Shown here: positions 8,318 to 16,855 of the stretch, one piece after another
Layout: each line of letters opens with the position of its first letter
Numbering within the stretch: the stretch's first letter is position 1
Assembly (NCBI RefSeq): GCF_007874125.1
Contig: NZ_CP040128.1
Coordinates: 1,860,001-1,924,000 of the forward strand
Direction of reading: 5' to 3'
Origin: Noviherbaspirillum sp. UKPF54
GTDB taxonomy: Bacteria; Pseudomonadota; Gammaproteobacteria; Burkholderiales; Burkholderiaceae_D
DNA: 64,000 nucleotides
The notes under the pieces: generated by a model
What the model saw: only the letters and a program-made list of their open reading frames with translations
What the model was told of the DNA's origin: nothing
The model's database searches: none
Program-made: the position numbers and the translations under genes

Positions 8318-9703
8318 CTAGCAAGGCATGTCAGCGCCCTTGCGCGCGTAGAACCACCAGGTGATGGCGATGCAGCTCACATAAAATCCGATGAAAGCCC
8401 ACAGCGCGGCGTCCGGGCTGCCGGTCATCGCGATCGAGGTGCCGTAGCTCTTCGGGATGAAGAACGCGCCGTAGGCGGCCACCGCCGATGTGAAGCCCAG
8501 CACGGCAGCGGCCTCCTTGTTCGCCTCCACCACGGCCTGAGCCTGCGCGGGGGCGCCCTTGCCGGCGGCTGCGCGCTGGCGCTCGGTCAGGAAGATCACC
8601 GGGATCATGCGGAAGGTCGACGCATTGCCGACGCCGGTACCGGCGAACAGCAGCATGAACATCCAGAAGAATCCGGAGAAGCTGCCGGTGCCGGCACCGT
8701 GCGGCAGGAAAGCGATCACTCCGACCACCGCCGCCACCATGACGATGAAGGTCCAGAGCGTCACCACCGCGCCGCCCAGCTTGTCGGAAATCCAGCCGCC
8801 CGCGACGCGCGCCAGGGCGCCGACCAGAGGGCCGAGGAAGGCGTATTGCAGCGGGTTCACATCAGGGAACAGGGTCTTGGTCAGCAGCGGGAAGCCTGCG
8901 GAGTATCCGATGAAGGAGCCGAAGGTGCCGACATACAGCCAGCACATCAGCCAGTTGTGCTTGCGCTTGAAGATCACCGCCTGCTCCGCGAAGGAAGCCT
9001 TGGCCGACGCAATGTCGTTCATGCCGAACCAGGCCGCGATGGTGGTCAGCGCGATGAAAGGCACCCAGATGAAGCCGGCGTTCTGCAGCCACATCTGCTT
9101 GGTCTCCGCCCCCTTGACCCAGGCTTGCGCATCGCCGCCCAGGCCGCCGAACACGCTTGCGGTGATCACCAGCGGCACCACGAACTGCACCGCCGACACG
9201 CCCAGGTTGCCGAGGCCGGCGTTCATCCCGAGCGCGTAGCCCTTCTGCGCCTTCGGGAAAAAGAAGCTGATGTTGGCCATCGAGGACGCGAAGTTGCCGC
9301 CGCCGAAGCCGCACAACAGCGCCAGGATCAGCATGGTCGGATAGCTGGTGTTCGGATCCTGCACGGCGAAGCCGATGCCGATCGCCGGAATCAGCAGCGA
9401 CGCGGTGGAAATCGTGGTCCACTTGCGGCCGCCGAAGATCGGCACCATGAAGGAATAGAAAATACGCAGCGTCGCGCCCGACAGCCCGGGCAAGGCGGTC
9501 AGCCAGAACAACTGGTTGGTGCTGTACTTGAAGCCGATATTGGGCAGGTTGACCACCACCACGCTCCACACCATCCACACCGCGAACGCCAGCAGCAAGG
9601 CCGGGATCGAGATCCACAGGTTGCGGTTGGCGGTGCCCTTGCCCTTGGACAGCCAGAAATCGGAAACTTCGGGTTCCCAGTAGCTAATCACGTATTTGCT
9701 CAC
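8318..9703 (-). CDS. narK2: Nitrate/nitrite transporter, NarK2 type
   Basis: This 461-residue major facilitator protein has about twelve membrane segments and the nitrate/nitrite porter signature in GGGNFASSMANISFFFPK followed by GYALGMNAGLGNLGVS. The N-terminus (WLSKGKGTANRNLWIS) and this signature resemble NarK/NarU-type carriers, which exchange nitrate for nitrite. It is the second gene of narK1-narK2-narGHJI, 56 bp after narK1. It probably exports nitrite to the periplasmic NirK while importing nitrate for NarG (family knowledge plus context). Confidence 0.93.
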   Translation of the reverse strand: MSKYVISYWEPEVSDFWLSKGKGTANRNLWISIPALLLAFAVWMVWSVVVVNLPNIGFKYSTNQLFWLTALPGLSGATLRIFYSFMVPIFGGRKWTTISTASLLIPAIGIGFAVQDPNTSYPTMLILALLCGFGGGNFASSMANISFFFPKAQKGYALGMNAGLGNLGVSAVQFVVPLVITASVFGGLGGDAQAWVKGAETKQMWLQNAGFIWVPFIALTTIAAWFGMNDIASAKASFAEQAVIFKRKHNWLMCWLYVGTFGSFIGYSAGFPLLTKTLFPDVNPLQYAFLGPLVGALARVAGGWISDKLGGAVVTLWTFIVMVAAVVGVIAFLPHGAGTGSFSGFFWMFMLLFAGTGVGNASTFRMIPVIFLTERQRAAAGKGAPAQAQAVVEANKEAAAVLGFTSAVAAYGAFFIPKSYGTSIAMTGSPDAALWAFIGFYVSCIAITWWFYARKGADMPC

Positions 9704-9722
9704 AATGCTCTCCTATTGATGT

Positions 9723-9746
9723 CGCGCGGGGCACTCGCCCCGCGCG
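9723..9746 (-). other. Stem-loop between narK1 and narK2
   Basis: CGCGCGGGGC (9723-9732) and GCCCCGCGCG (9737-9746) form a perfect 10-bp stem with a four-base loop in the 56-bp gap between the transporter genes. No T-run follows on the minus strand. It is probably a transcript-stability or processing hairpin. Confidence 0.55.
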
Positions 9747-9759
9747 CGGATGGGGTTGC

Positions 9760-11019
9760 TCAGGCCGCCTTCGCCAGCGGCGCCGCAGTAGCAGCCGCCT
9801 TGCGTCCCGGTTTGAACGAGTAGTGCATCCATACGAGCGACACGCACACCGTGCCGTACAACAGCATGAAGGCACTGGAACGCACGCCGGTGATATCCAC
9901 CAGGGCGCCGAACATGATCGGCAGGATGAAGCCGCCCAGGCCGCCCGCCAGCCCGACCACGCCCGACACGGCCCCGATGTTGTGGCTGAAGTCGTCCGAA
10001 ATGAACTTGAATACCGACGCCTTGCCGACCGCCATGGCGACGCCGACCACGAACAGCAGCACGGTGAACATCACGGGCGTGACGCCGATATGCATGGTCA
10101 TGTCGCCCTTGACGGTCTTGACGACCATCGATGTCTGCGGATAAGACAGCAGGAAGAACGCAACCCAGCACACCCACATTACCCACCAGGTCACCTTGTA
10201 GGCGCCGTATTTATCGGAAATCCAGCCGCCCAGCGCGCGCAGCACGCCGCCCGGCAGCGAGAAGCAGGCAGCCAGGAGCGCGGCGAGCTTCATGTCGAAG
10301 CCGTATTCGGACACGTAGTACTTGGTCATCCACAGGGCCAGCGCCACGTATCCGCCGAACACCACCGAGTAGTACTGCGAGTAGCGCCATACGCGCGGGT
10401 CCTTCAACACCTTCAACTGCTCGGCGAAGGAAACGGAGGACGGCACCGTGTGCGATTTGTCGCTGTAGGAAAAGACCCAGAACAGCAGCGCGGTGACCAG
10501 CATCGCCACGGCGTAGACCTTGGGCAGCATCTCCCAGCCGAAGGCGGCGATGATGGCTGGCGCGACGAACTTGGTCAGCGCCGAACCCGAATTGCCGGCG
10601 CCGAACACGCCCATCGCCAGACCGCGCCGCTGCGGCTGGAACCATCGCGCCACGTAGGGCGTGCCGACCGAGAACGACCCGCCGGCCAGGCCGACGAACA
10701 GGCCGAGCACCAGGAAGTGCCAGAACTCGGTCGCATGGCTGATCATCCAGATCGGCACCACGGTGGAGAGCATCAGCAGGAACAGCACGATGCGCCCGCC
10801 GTATTTGTCGGTCCAGATCCCGAGCGGTACGCGGATCAGGGAGCCGGTCAGCACCGGCGTCGCCGCCAGCAGGCCGAACTGCGTTTCATTCAAGCCGAGC
10901 TTGGCCTTGATGGGAATCCCGAGCACCGCGAACATCATCCAGATCGCGAAACATATGGTGAACGCGAACGTGCTGCTGACGAGCACGGACATCTGCTTTC
11001 TTGCGCTTTGATCGGCCAC
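9760..11019 (-). CDS. narK1: Nitrate transporter, NarK1 type
   Basis: This 419-residue major facilitator protein has about twelve membrane segments, with RVPLGIWTDKYGGR between segments 2 and 3 and the nitrate porter signature FVGLAGGSFSVGTPYVARWF, then GLAMGVFGAGNSGSAL. It resembles type I NarK proteins, thought to import nitrate with protons and to prime respiration before nitrite accumulates. It is the promoter-proximal gene of the nar operon. The upstream 214 bp show no canonical FNR box; one isolated NarL-like heptamer (AGGGGTA, 11094-11100) is present but not paired. Confidence 0.93.
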   Translation of the reverse strand: MADQSARKQMSVLVSSTFAFTICFAIWMMFAVLGIPIKAKLGLNETQFGLLAATPVLTGSLIRVPLGIWTDKYGGRIVLFLLMLSTVVPIWMISHATEFWHFLVLGLFVGLAGGSFSVGTPYVARWFQPQRRGLAMGVFGAGNSGSALTKFVAPAIIAAFGWEMLPKVYAVAMLVTALLFWVFSYSDKSHTVPSSVSFAEQLKVLKDPRVWRYSQYYSVVFGGYVALALWMTKYYVSEYGFDMKLAALLAACFSLPGGVLRALGGWISDKYGAYKVTWWVMWVCWVAFFLLSYPQTSMVVKTVKGDMTMHIGVTPVMFTVLLFVVGVAMAVGKASVFKFISDDFSHNIGAVSGVVGLAGGLGGFILPIMFGALVDITGVRSSAFMLLYGTVCVSLVWMHYSFKPGRKAAATAAPLAKAA

Positions 11020-11186
11020 GACATACCTCCCTTTGGACGAATGACCAGATGCAGCAAGGTTACGTCGCGGGCAGGGACAGCACTATTGGCCGGAGGGGTA
11101 TTGCAGCAAAGGCAATCTGGCTAGGGCGTTCCATCGGAGGGACTAATCCGGCGGCGCCGGAATACGCCTAAAGAAGTAGGACGCCT

Positions 11187-11234
11187 GATCGGCTTGCGGT
11201 CAACGTGGGGCGCACGCAGCCCCGCCAACCGATC
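11187..11234 (-). terminator. Long stem-loop at the end of norD
   Basis: An imperfect inverted repeat (GATCGGCTTGCGG at 11187-11199 against CCGCCAACCGATC at 11222-11234; 11 of 13 positions pair) encloses a second perfect stem (GGGGC/GCCCC). It touches the norD stop codon and is the last element of the nor operon before narK1. The T-run is missing, so either Rho-dependent termination or 3'-end protection is possible. Confidence 0.5.
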
Positions 11235-13240
11235 TAGCGGCTGGCACGCCGCGCGGCATTGCGCAGCCAGTCGACGAAGGCCGCGGGAAGCTGCTGCGCT
11301 TTCTGGACGATGGTGTAACGGCCGCCGCCGAACAGGTGCGGCAGGTAGCCGGCGCCTTCCCGGTCGACGGTAAAGCAGTAAGGCTCGATATGCTGTATCC
11401 GCGCTTCGATCAGCGCTTGCCGCGCGTCTTCCAGTCCGTAGGCGCCGGCATACACGTCGCAATCGTTCGGCCTGCCGTCCGAAAACAGCAGCAGCAGCCG
11501 GAAATCGACGGCCCTGCGCGCCAGCAGGGCGCAGGCATGGCGCACGGCGCCGCCCAGGCGCGTATAGTCTTCCGGCTCCAGCGCGGCGATGCGGCGCATC
11601 GCGTCGGCGTTCCAAGGCTGGTCGAACTCCTTGATGAGCCGCACCTGGATGCCTTCCCTGCCCTCGCCCGAGAAGCTGAGCACCGCGAATTCCGCGCCCG
11701 CCGCCTGCAGCGCGCACGCGGCCACCAGTGCCGCCTCCTTCGCAATGTCAATCACGCGCCGTCCTTCCGCGACCCAGGCATCGGTCGATGCGCTGGCATC
11801 GACGAGCAGCAGCAGCCCGATGCGGCGCGGCGCGCGTCGGTGCTGCAGGTAGACCGCGCCCGCGGGCGAGCCGCCCGCCCGCCGCACGCAGCGTTCATCC
11901 ACCACGGCGTCGCAATCGATATCGTCGCCTTCCGGGCAGCGCCGCAGAATCTGCCGGTGCGGGCGAATGAGCCCGAGCCGGCGGCGCAGCGCGCGCAGGG
12001 TTCCCGCATGGCGCCGCAACGCTTCGTCCACCCACGCGCGCGAACCGGCTGCGGCGCCCGCCACCTGCACGATGGCCGGGTGCGCGCCATACGCACCGCT
12101 GCGGCAGTCCCATTCAGGGTAGGCGTACCAGCCGTTCGACAAGGGGCTTTGTTCCGCCTGCTCCAGGCGCGGCGGCGGATCGTCGCTGCACATCACGTCT
12201 GCCGCCGGCCCCGGCGTGGTCACCAGGCGCGCCGACTCCAGCTCCGCCAGCGACTGCGCCGCGCCCTCGATGTCGCCGTCGAAGCTGCGATCCTGTGGCC
12301 GGTTCAGCCCGAGGGGATCCTCGGCGTGCTCCTGCGGTTCGGATGTCTGCACCATCCATGCTCCCGGCTGCGCGTCATCCTCGCCGGCATCGCTGCTCCG
12401 GACGCGCGGCCTGCGCGCCAGGCTTGCGCGGCGAGGCGGCCGCCCGCACGGCATCGCCTGTGCGTCCGTCGGCAACCGCACCGGCATGGATTCGGGCGGC
12501 AGTAAGCGTCCGGTCACCAGGTCCGCCAGCCATTGGCGATATCGCTCGCGCGGCGCTTCCCGCTGGAGCATATGCGCGTTCTCTGTCGCCCACTCCAGCG
12601 CCGCCTCGGGCGATCCGGCAAGCGGGATCGCCTGCGCATCCCGCAACACGCCGCGATACAAGGTCAGCACCTCGGAATACAGGCGGCCCGCCGGGCGCGG
12701 GCGCTCCGCCATGTCTTCGCAGCGAGCGTACAGCGCGTCGAGCGCACGCGCCCACCCGGGCAACAGCCGGCGCAAGGCGCGGCCGGCGGCTGCCGCTTCG
12801 GCCAGCAGGAACATGTCGGCCGCCAGCGGAGAGCCGCAGAGCGCATAGCAGGCAGCGCTGCCGCGCACCACCCGCAATGCCTGCAGCAGCCCGAGCAGCG
12901 CATAGTCATTGGCGACGAAGGCGTCGCCGGCGGTGGGCAGCGCTGGCGGGAGATAGATCGCGCTTCCGTCGTTGGCGGGCAAGGCCGCTGGCGCTCGCCG
13001 GACCTCGCGCCGGATGAGACGCATCGGCCACGAAGCAGGCGCTGGCGGCTGCGCATTGCGCACGTCCAGCCGTACCCCCAACACCGCCTCCACCAGCAGC
13101 GCAACGCGCAGGCGGTTGTCCTCCAGCAGCATCTGCGGCGCGCCTTCGCCCTGCGCCGGGCGCCAGCGGCGCCACAGTCCATGCGCAGCGACCGAGGCAT
13201 GCCTCGCCGTATCGATCAGGAATTCCTCGGCTTCCGGCAT
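11234..13240 (-). CDS. norD: Nitric oxide reductase activation protein NorD
   Basis: NorD is a cytoplasmic protein with a C-terminal von Willebrand A domain that works with the AAA+ ATPase NorQ to activate NorCB, probably during metal insertion. I place the start at the ATG whose last base (13240) overlaps the norQ stop codon; the frame is open further upstream but inside norQ. This gives 668 residues, a normal NorD length. The MIDAS motif DASAS (in LLLVDASASTDAW) and the later DGRPND support the VWA domain at about residues 470-660. A variable acidic/proline-rich middle section precedes it. Confidence 0.93.
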   Translation of the reverse strand: MPEAEEFLIDTARHASVAAHGLWRRWRPAQGEGAPQMLLEDNRLRVALLVEAVLGVRLDVRNAQPPAPASWPMRLIRREVRRAPAALPANDGSAIYLPPALPTAGDAFVANDYALLGLLQALRVVRGSAACYALCGSPLAADMFLLAEAAAAGRALRRLLPGWARALDALYARCEDMAERPRPAGRLYSEVLTLYRGVLRDAQAIPLAGSPEAALEWATENAHMLQREAPRERYRQWLADLVTGRLLPPESMPVRLPTDAQAMPCGRPPRRASLARRPRVRSSDAGEDDAQPGAWMVQTSEPQEHAEDPLGLNRPQDRSFDGDIEGAAQSLAELESARLVTTPGPAADVMCSDDPPPRLEQAEQSPLSNGWYAYPEWDCRSGAYGAHPAIVQVAGAAAGSRAWVDEALRRHAGTLRALRRRLGLIRPHRQILRRCPEGDDIDCDAVVDERCVRRAGGSPAGAVYLQHRRAPRRIGLLLLVDASASTDAWVAEGRRVIDIAKEAALVAACALQAAGAEFAVLSFSGEGREGIQVRLIKEFDQPWNADAMRRIAALEPEDYTRLGGAVRHACALLARRAVDFRLLLLFSDGRPNDCDVYAGAYGLEDARQALIEARIQHIEPYCFTVDREGAGYLPHLFGGGRYTIVQKAQQLPAAFVDWLRNAARRASR

Positions 13241-14040
13241 CAGTGGAAATGCCCGGAAATGAGGTCGCGTATCGCCGCAATCAGGGTGGGATCGTCGGTC
13301 AGCGGCCCCGCAATCGCTACCTCGCACGCCTTGCGCTCCGGGATGCCGGTCGCGATCAGGCGCGCGGCGGCCACCAGCACCCGCGTGCTCGGCGCTTCCG
13401 CCAAACCGCGGTCGCGCAGCGGGCGGATGCGCCCCGCCAGCGCCACCAGCGCGACCGCGCAGGCCCGGTCGACGCCGCCCTCGGCGGCCACGATCTCCAC
13501 TTCGCGCGCGCTGTCGGGAAAATCGAATTCGAGCGCGACGAAGCGCTGGCGCGTGCTCGGCTTGAGGTCCTTCAACGCATGCTGATAGGACGGGTTGTAC
13601 GAAATCACGAGCTGAAAGCCGGGCGCGGCGGCGATGACTTCCCCGGTCTTGTCGAGCGACAGCATGCGCCGATGGTCGCTCAGCGGATGGATGGCCACGG
13701 TGGTGTCTGGCCGCGCCTCGACCACCTCGTCCAAATACAGGATTGCGCCGCGGCGCACCGCCTGCGTCACGGGCCCGTCCTGCCATACCGTTTCGTCGCC
13801 CCGGATCAGGAACCGCCCCAGCAGGTCGTTGGCGGTCAGGTCGTCATGGCAGGCGACGCTGACCATGGGCCGCCCGAGGCGCCACGCCATGTGCTCGACG
13901 AACCGGGTCTTGCCGCAGCCGGTCGGCCCCTTCAGCATGACCGGCAGCCCCTGCCGGTGACATTGCGCGAAGATCTCGATCTCGTCTGCCTGCGGCAGGT
14001 AGAACGGCTCGCCGTCGAAACGCTCCTGCAGTGCCTGCAT
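13240..14040 (-). CDS. norQ: Nitric oxide reductase activation ATPase NorQ
   Basis: NorQ is a MoxR-type AAA+ ATPase partnering NorD in activating NorCB. The 266-residue product has Walker A GPTGCGKT (about residues 38-45), Walker B ILYLDEV, and the MoxR-like sensor segment FQLVISYNPSYQ. The start is preceded by GGGAGATGCG. It lies 10 bp after norB and overlaps norD by one base, which implies translational coupling. Confidence 0.97.
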   Translation of the reverse strand: MQALQERFDGEPFYLPQADEIEIFAQCHRQGLPVMLKGPTGCGKTRFVEHMAWRLGRPMVSVACHDDLTANDLLGRFLIRGDETVWQDGPVTQAVRRGAILYLDEVVEARPDTTVAIHPLSDHRRMLSLDKTGEVIAAAPGFQLVISYNPSYQHALKDLKPSTRQRFVALEFDFPDSAREVEIVAAEGGVDRACAVALVALAGRIRPLRDRGLAEAPSTRVLVAAARLIATGIPERKACEVAIAGPLTDDPTLIAAIRDLISGHFH

Positions 14041-14050
14041 CGCATCTCCC

Positions 14051-15439
14051 TCAGGCGGACTGCGCGCCCAGCGGCTCGGCGCTTGCGCCTTCGGCCGTGA
14101 CCTCGAAGCGCGGCCGATAACGGAAGAAATCCCAGATGAACAGGAACACGCCGATCGCGAACAGCGACGCGGCCGCCAGCAGCATCAGGAAGTGAACCTG
14201 GATCTTGAGCTGGGTTTCGAGGAAGCCCAGGCCGAGGATGCGTTCGAGGTAGACCTGGCCGATGCCGGCCGTGGCGAACGAGATCGTCATGCCGAACATG
14301 CCGGCCAGCTGCAGCCAGAACGACCAGTAGCCGATCGGGCTGCCGCTGCTTTCCGGCCCGCCCTGCCGCGGCTGCCCGGAAAGCAGGTAGGGCCGCGCAT
14401 AGGAAATCATGGCCATCACGATCATCGCGTAGGCGCCGTAGAACGCGGCATGGCCGTGCATCGCGGTGACCAGCGTGCCGTGAGTCCACTTGTTCACGCC
14501 CGGCCAGGTATGCGCCAGGCCGAGCAGCCCGGCGCCGAACATGGTGTACACCGCGCTGCCGATGGTCCAGTGGATCGCCAGCGTGTTCGGATGCGCCAGT
14601 CCGGAGCGGCGCATCGCGTTGTACGCATAGATCGCCATCGCCACCAGCGGCGCCGGCTCCAGCGCGCTGAAAAAGCCGCCGATCGTCAGCCAGTAATGCG
14701 GCACGCCGACCCAGTAATAGTGGTGCGCGGTGCCCAGCACGCCGGAGATGAACACCAGTCCGACGATCACGTACAGCCACTTTTCCATGACTTCGCGGTC
14801 GGCGCCGGACAGGCGGATCAGCAGGTAGGCCAGCATGCTGCCCTGGATCATTTCCCACACCCCTTCGACCCACAGGTGCACGGTCCACCAGCGGTAGAAG
14901 GTGGCCACCGTGTAATTCTTGAACGGGATCAGCGCGGGCAGATACAGCACCGCCGACATGCCGAGCCCGATCAGCAGCACCCACTCGGTGGTGGTCGCCT
15001 TGCGCCCCGACTGCCGGATCGTCATGAAGACGTTGTAGAGGAACATCAGCATCACGATCACGATCACGATCTTGCTCGGCAGCGGCTGTTCCAGCAGCTT
15101 GGTGCCGGCACCGTAGCGGAACAGGTAGCCGATAACGGTGGCCACGCCCATCACCACCCACAGCGCAAGCTGTGCATACGCCAGCTTCACGCTGTACAGT
15201 TCGGTGCGCGACTCTTCAGGGATGATCCAGTAGGTGCCGCCCATGAAGCCGGTCAGCACCCACACGATCAGGAGATTGGTATGGATCACCTTGGTGACGT
15301 CGAACGGCAGCAGGTTGAGCAGCGGGTCCGGTCCCAGGTACTTGGTGGCGGACAGCAGGCCGAACGCGATCTGCAGCCCGAACAGCGCCATCGCGACGGC
15401 GAAGTACCAGTAGGCGACCGCTTGCGAACGGTATCTCAT
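14051..15439 (-). CDS. norB: Nitric oxide reductase large subunit
   Basis: NorB is the membrane subunit that reduces two NO to N2O at a haem b3/non-haem iron site. The 462-residue protein has about twelve membrane segments. Metal-ligand motifs are in place: VIHTNLLIVWVLTGFMGG, HLWVEGVWEMIQG (His and Glu for the non-haem iron), GTAHHYYWVGVPHYW (His pair) and AMHGHAAFYGAYA (haem histidines). Its length and its separation from norC mark it as the cytochrome-dependent cNor type, not the quinol-dependent fused form. The ribosome binding site is AAAGGAG. The gap to norC holds a 147-bp palindromic element. Confidence 0.98.
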   Translation of the reverse strand: MRYRSQAVAYWYFAVAMALFGLQIAFGLLSATKYLGPDPLLNLLPFDVTKVIHTNLLIVWVLTGFMGGTYWIIPEESRTELYSVKLAYAQLALWVVMGVATVIGYLFRYGAGTKLLEQPLPSKIVIVIVMLMFLYNVFMTIRQSGRKATTTEWVLLIGLGMSAVLYLPALIPFKNYTVATFYRWWTVHLWVEGVWEMIQGSMLAYLLIRLSGADREVMEKWLYVIVGLVFISGVLGTAHHYYWVGVPHYWLTIGGFFSALEPAPLVAMAIYAYNAMRRSGLAHPNTLAIHWTIGSAVYTMFGAGLLGLAHTWPGVNKWTHGTLVTAMHGHAAFYGAYAMIVMAMISYARPYLLSGQPRQGGPESSGSPIGYWSFWLQLAGMFGMTISFATAGIGQVYLERILGLGFLETQLKIQVHFLMLLAAASLFAIGVFLFIWDFFRYRPRFEVTAEGASAEPLGAQSA

Positions 15440-15466
15440 GCTCGGCTCCTTTGAGGGTGTTGTGAA

Positions 15467-15613
15467 CTATGGAAGGGGGCGCGCAGCCCCGAGAACCGGC
15501 CGAATGCCAGGCGCAGCGACGCGGCATGGTGGTGCCACGGCAAGGAGTTGCAACACCGCAGGCGGCCGGTTCTCGGGGCTGCCCTTCTCGCCCGAACGCG
15601 CTCCCTTCCATAG
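15467..15613. repeat. 147-bp palindromic element between norC and norB
   Basis: The outer arms (15467-15477 and 15603-15613) pair perfectly over 11 bp and continue to about 17 bp with one G-T pair. The inner arms (15483-15502 and 15563-15582) pair perfectly over 20 bp. The 60-bp core contains smaller stems, including ATGCC/GGCAT and GTGG/CCAC. Transcribed, this would be a very stable branched hairpin between norC and norB. It resembles a MITE- or REP-like element, but no clear target duplication is visible and no second copy was noticed in the window. Confidence 0.85.
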
Positions 15614-15625
15614 CTCATAACGCCC

Positions 15626-16462
15626 TCACTTCAGGGTTACCAGGTAGGCGACCAGGTGATCGATCTGCTGCGGCGTCAGCTCCTTGCTGAAGTTGTCCGG
15701 CATGAAGGAGCGTCCGCCGGCCGAATAGGTCGGCCCCGGCACCAGGTGCGCGCTGGGGGCGACGATCGACTCGTGGATGTATTGCGCGGCATCCTTGGCC
15801 TTGCCCTTGTAGGAGGGATCGGCGACGGTCTGCGCGGCGCGCGTGCCGATGCCGGCCAGGCTCGGCCCGGCGAGGTTGACGCCGGGCGAGATCGAGTGAC
15901 ACGCGGAGCACGCCGGCGGCGTGGCGTTGAACAGCGCCTGCCCCTGCGCCACCGGATCGGAAGACGGCGCGGCGGTCTGCATCGATTTCGACGCCTGCGC
16001 GGTCTGCTCCATGTTGGTTCCAGGAATCGCCGCCCCCGATACCAGGATACGGCGCGGCGGCCAGCCCTGGGTATCGATATGCCCGATCCAGTCGAGGAAC
16101 ACCACCAGGTCGTCGATCTGCTGGTCGCTCAGGTTCTGCTTGGGCATGACGCGGCGCACCTTCTGCTCGTCGTAGAACTGCGATGGATCGTGCAGGAAAG
16201 CCTTCAGGTATTGCGGTCCGCGCTGCAGCGCGATCTTGGTCAAGTCCGGCGCGTAATAGGCGCCCTCGCCCAACAGCGTGTGGCAATTGGTGCAATTGAA
16301 CTTATGCCAGACATCCTTGCCCCTCAGAACCTGAGGTGTCATCTTGTCTTCATGCGTCAGATCGGGAAATTTGCGGTGGCTGTCTATCGTCATTCCCAAA
16401 AATGCAATTGTTACCAAAGCTGTTGAAACTATTGCAAACATCCGGGCTTGGCTGCGGGTCAT
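15626..16462 (-). CDS. norC: Nitric oxide reductase cytochrome c subunit with an added second haem domain
   Basis: NorC feeds electrons from periplasmic donors to NorB. The first about 150 residues look like normal NorC: an N-terminal membrane anchor (about residues 8-24), the haem site CTNCH, GEGAYYAPDLTK and the distal Met in RRVMPKQNLSD. The protein then continues to 278 residues with a second cytochrome c domain (CSACH, then a Met in GRSFMPDN). Usual NorC is a monohaem protein of about 150 residues, so this one is a dihaem fusion. The start has a strong ribosome binding site (GAGGAGGG). It is followed by the palindrome and norB. Confidence 0.93.
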   Translation of the reverse strand: MTRSQARMFAIVSTALVTIAFLGMTIDSHRKFPDLTHEDKMTPQVLRGKDVWHKFNCTNCHTLLGEGAYYAPDLTKIALQRGPQYLKAFLHDPSQFYDEQKVRRVMPKQNLSDQQIDDLVVFLDWIGHIDTQGWPPRRILVSGAAIPGTNMEQTAQASKSMQTAAPSSDPVAQGQALFNATPPACSACHSISPGVNLAGPSLAGIGTRAAQTVADPSYKGKAKDAAQYIHESIVAPSAHLVPGPTYSAGGRSFMPDNFSKELTPQQIDHLVAYLVTLK

Positions 16463-16499
16463 CGCACACCCTCCTCATAGCTGAAATATGGAGCAGGCA

Positions 16500-16646
16500 T
16501 CACACGCCAATGCCCGACCAGTAGCGCATGGCTGACCAGGCGGCGTACAGGATGCCCGCCACCATTCCCGCCTCTGCGACGTAGGCCAATACTTTCAGAG
16601 CCAGATAGACAGCGCCGGCCGCGGCCGGCTCGTTGGGAGTCGCCAT
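16500..16646 (-). CDS. Small single-span membrane protein ahead of norC
   Basis: The 48-residue product starts MATPNEPAAAG and has one hydrophobic helix at about residues 12-40, ending RYWSGIGV. The start is supported by AAAGGACTC eight bases upstream. The frame is open further upstream (to 16751), but that extension looks non-coding. It lies 37 bp before norC and is the first gene of the nor operon. I do not recognise a family. A structural or assembly role with NorCB is suggested only by position. Confidence 0.7.
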   Translation of the reverse strand: MATPNEPAAAGAVYLALKVLAYVAEAGMVAGILYAAWSAMRYWSGIGV

Positions 16647-16855
16647 GGAGAGTCCTTTCGTCTTGTTGTTCGTGGCAACCCGGCTTGTGCAAAAAGCGCT
16701 CCAGTGGACGTGCGGCAGCGCCCGGCCCTGCGGCTTCTCGGTGGAACGCAATTTGCAAAAACACCGCCCACCCGAGGCGGAATCGCCCGCGGCAACGGGG
16801 AACGGGATAAATCCGGCGTTCTCCCGTGTTCAACCATAACTCTGGAGGCGACAGA
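16647..16855. promoter_or_regulatory. Divergent nor/nirK promoter region
   Basis: This 209-bp segment separates the leftward nor operon from rightward nirK and must hold both promoters. I looked for TTGAT-N4-ATCAA and found no acceptable match; the nearest is TTG-N7-CAA at GTTGTTCGTGGCAAC, one base short. Control by another NO- or nitrite-responsive factor is possible. Confidence 0.45.

Noticed and set aside
11094..11100. A NarL-type heptamer (AGGGGTA) upstream of narK1
   Set aside because: No second heptamer lies at the 7-2-7 spacing, so the match is likely to occur by chance.
13241..13786. N-terminal extension of norD within norQ
   Set aside because: The extension is an out-of-frame reading of norQ. 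The ATG overlapping the norQ stop gives the normal NorD length.
16647..16855. Possible FNR/Dnr box in the nor/nirK divergent region
   Set aside because: The best candidate (TTG-N7-CAA) has the wrong spacing by one base and poor half-sites.
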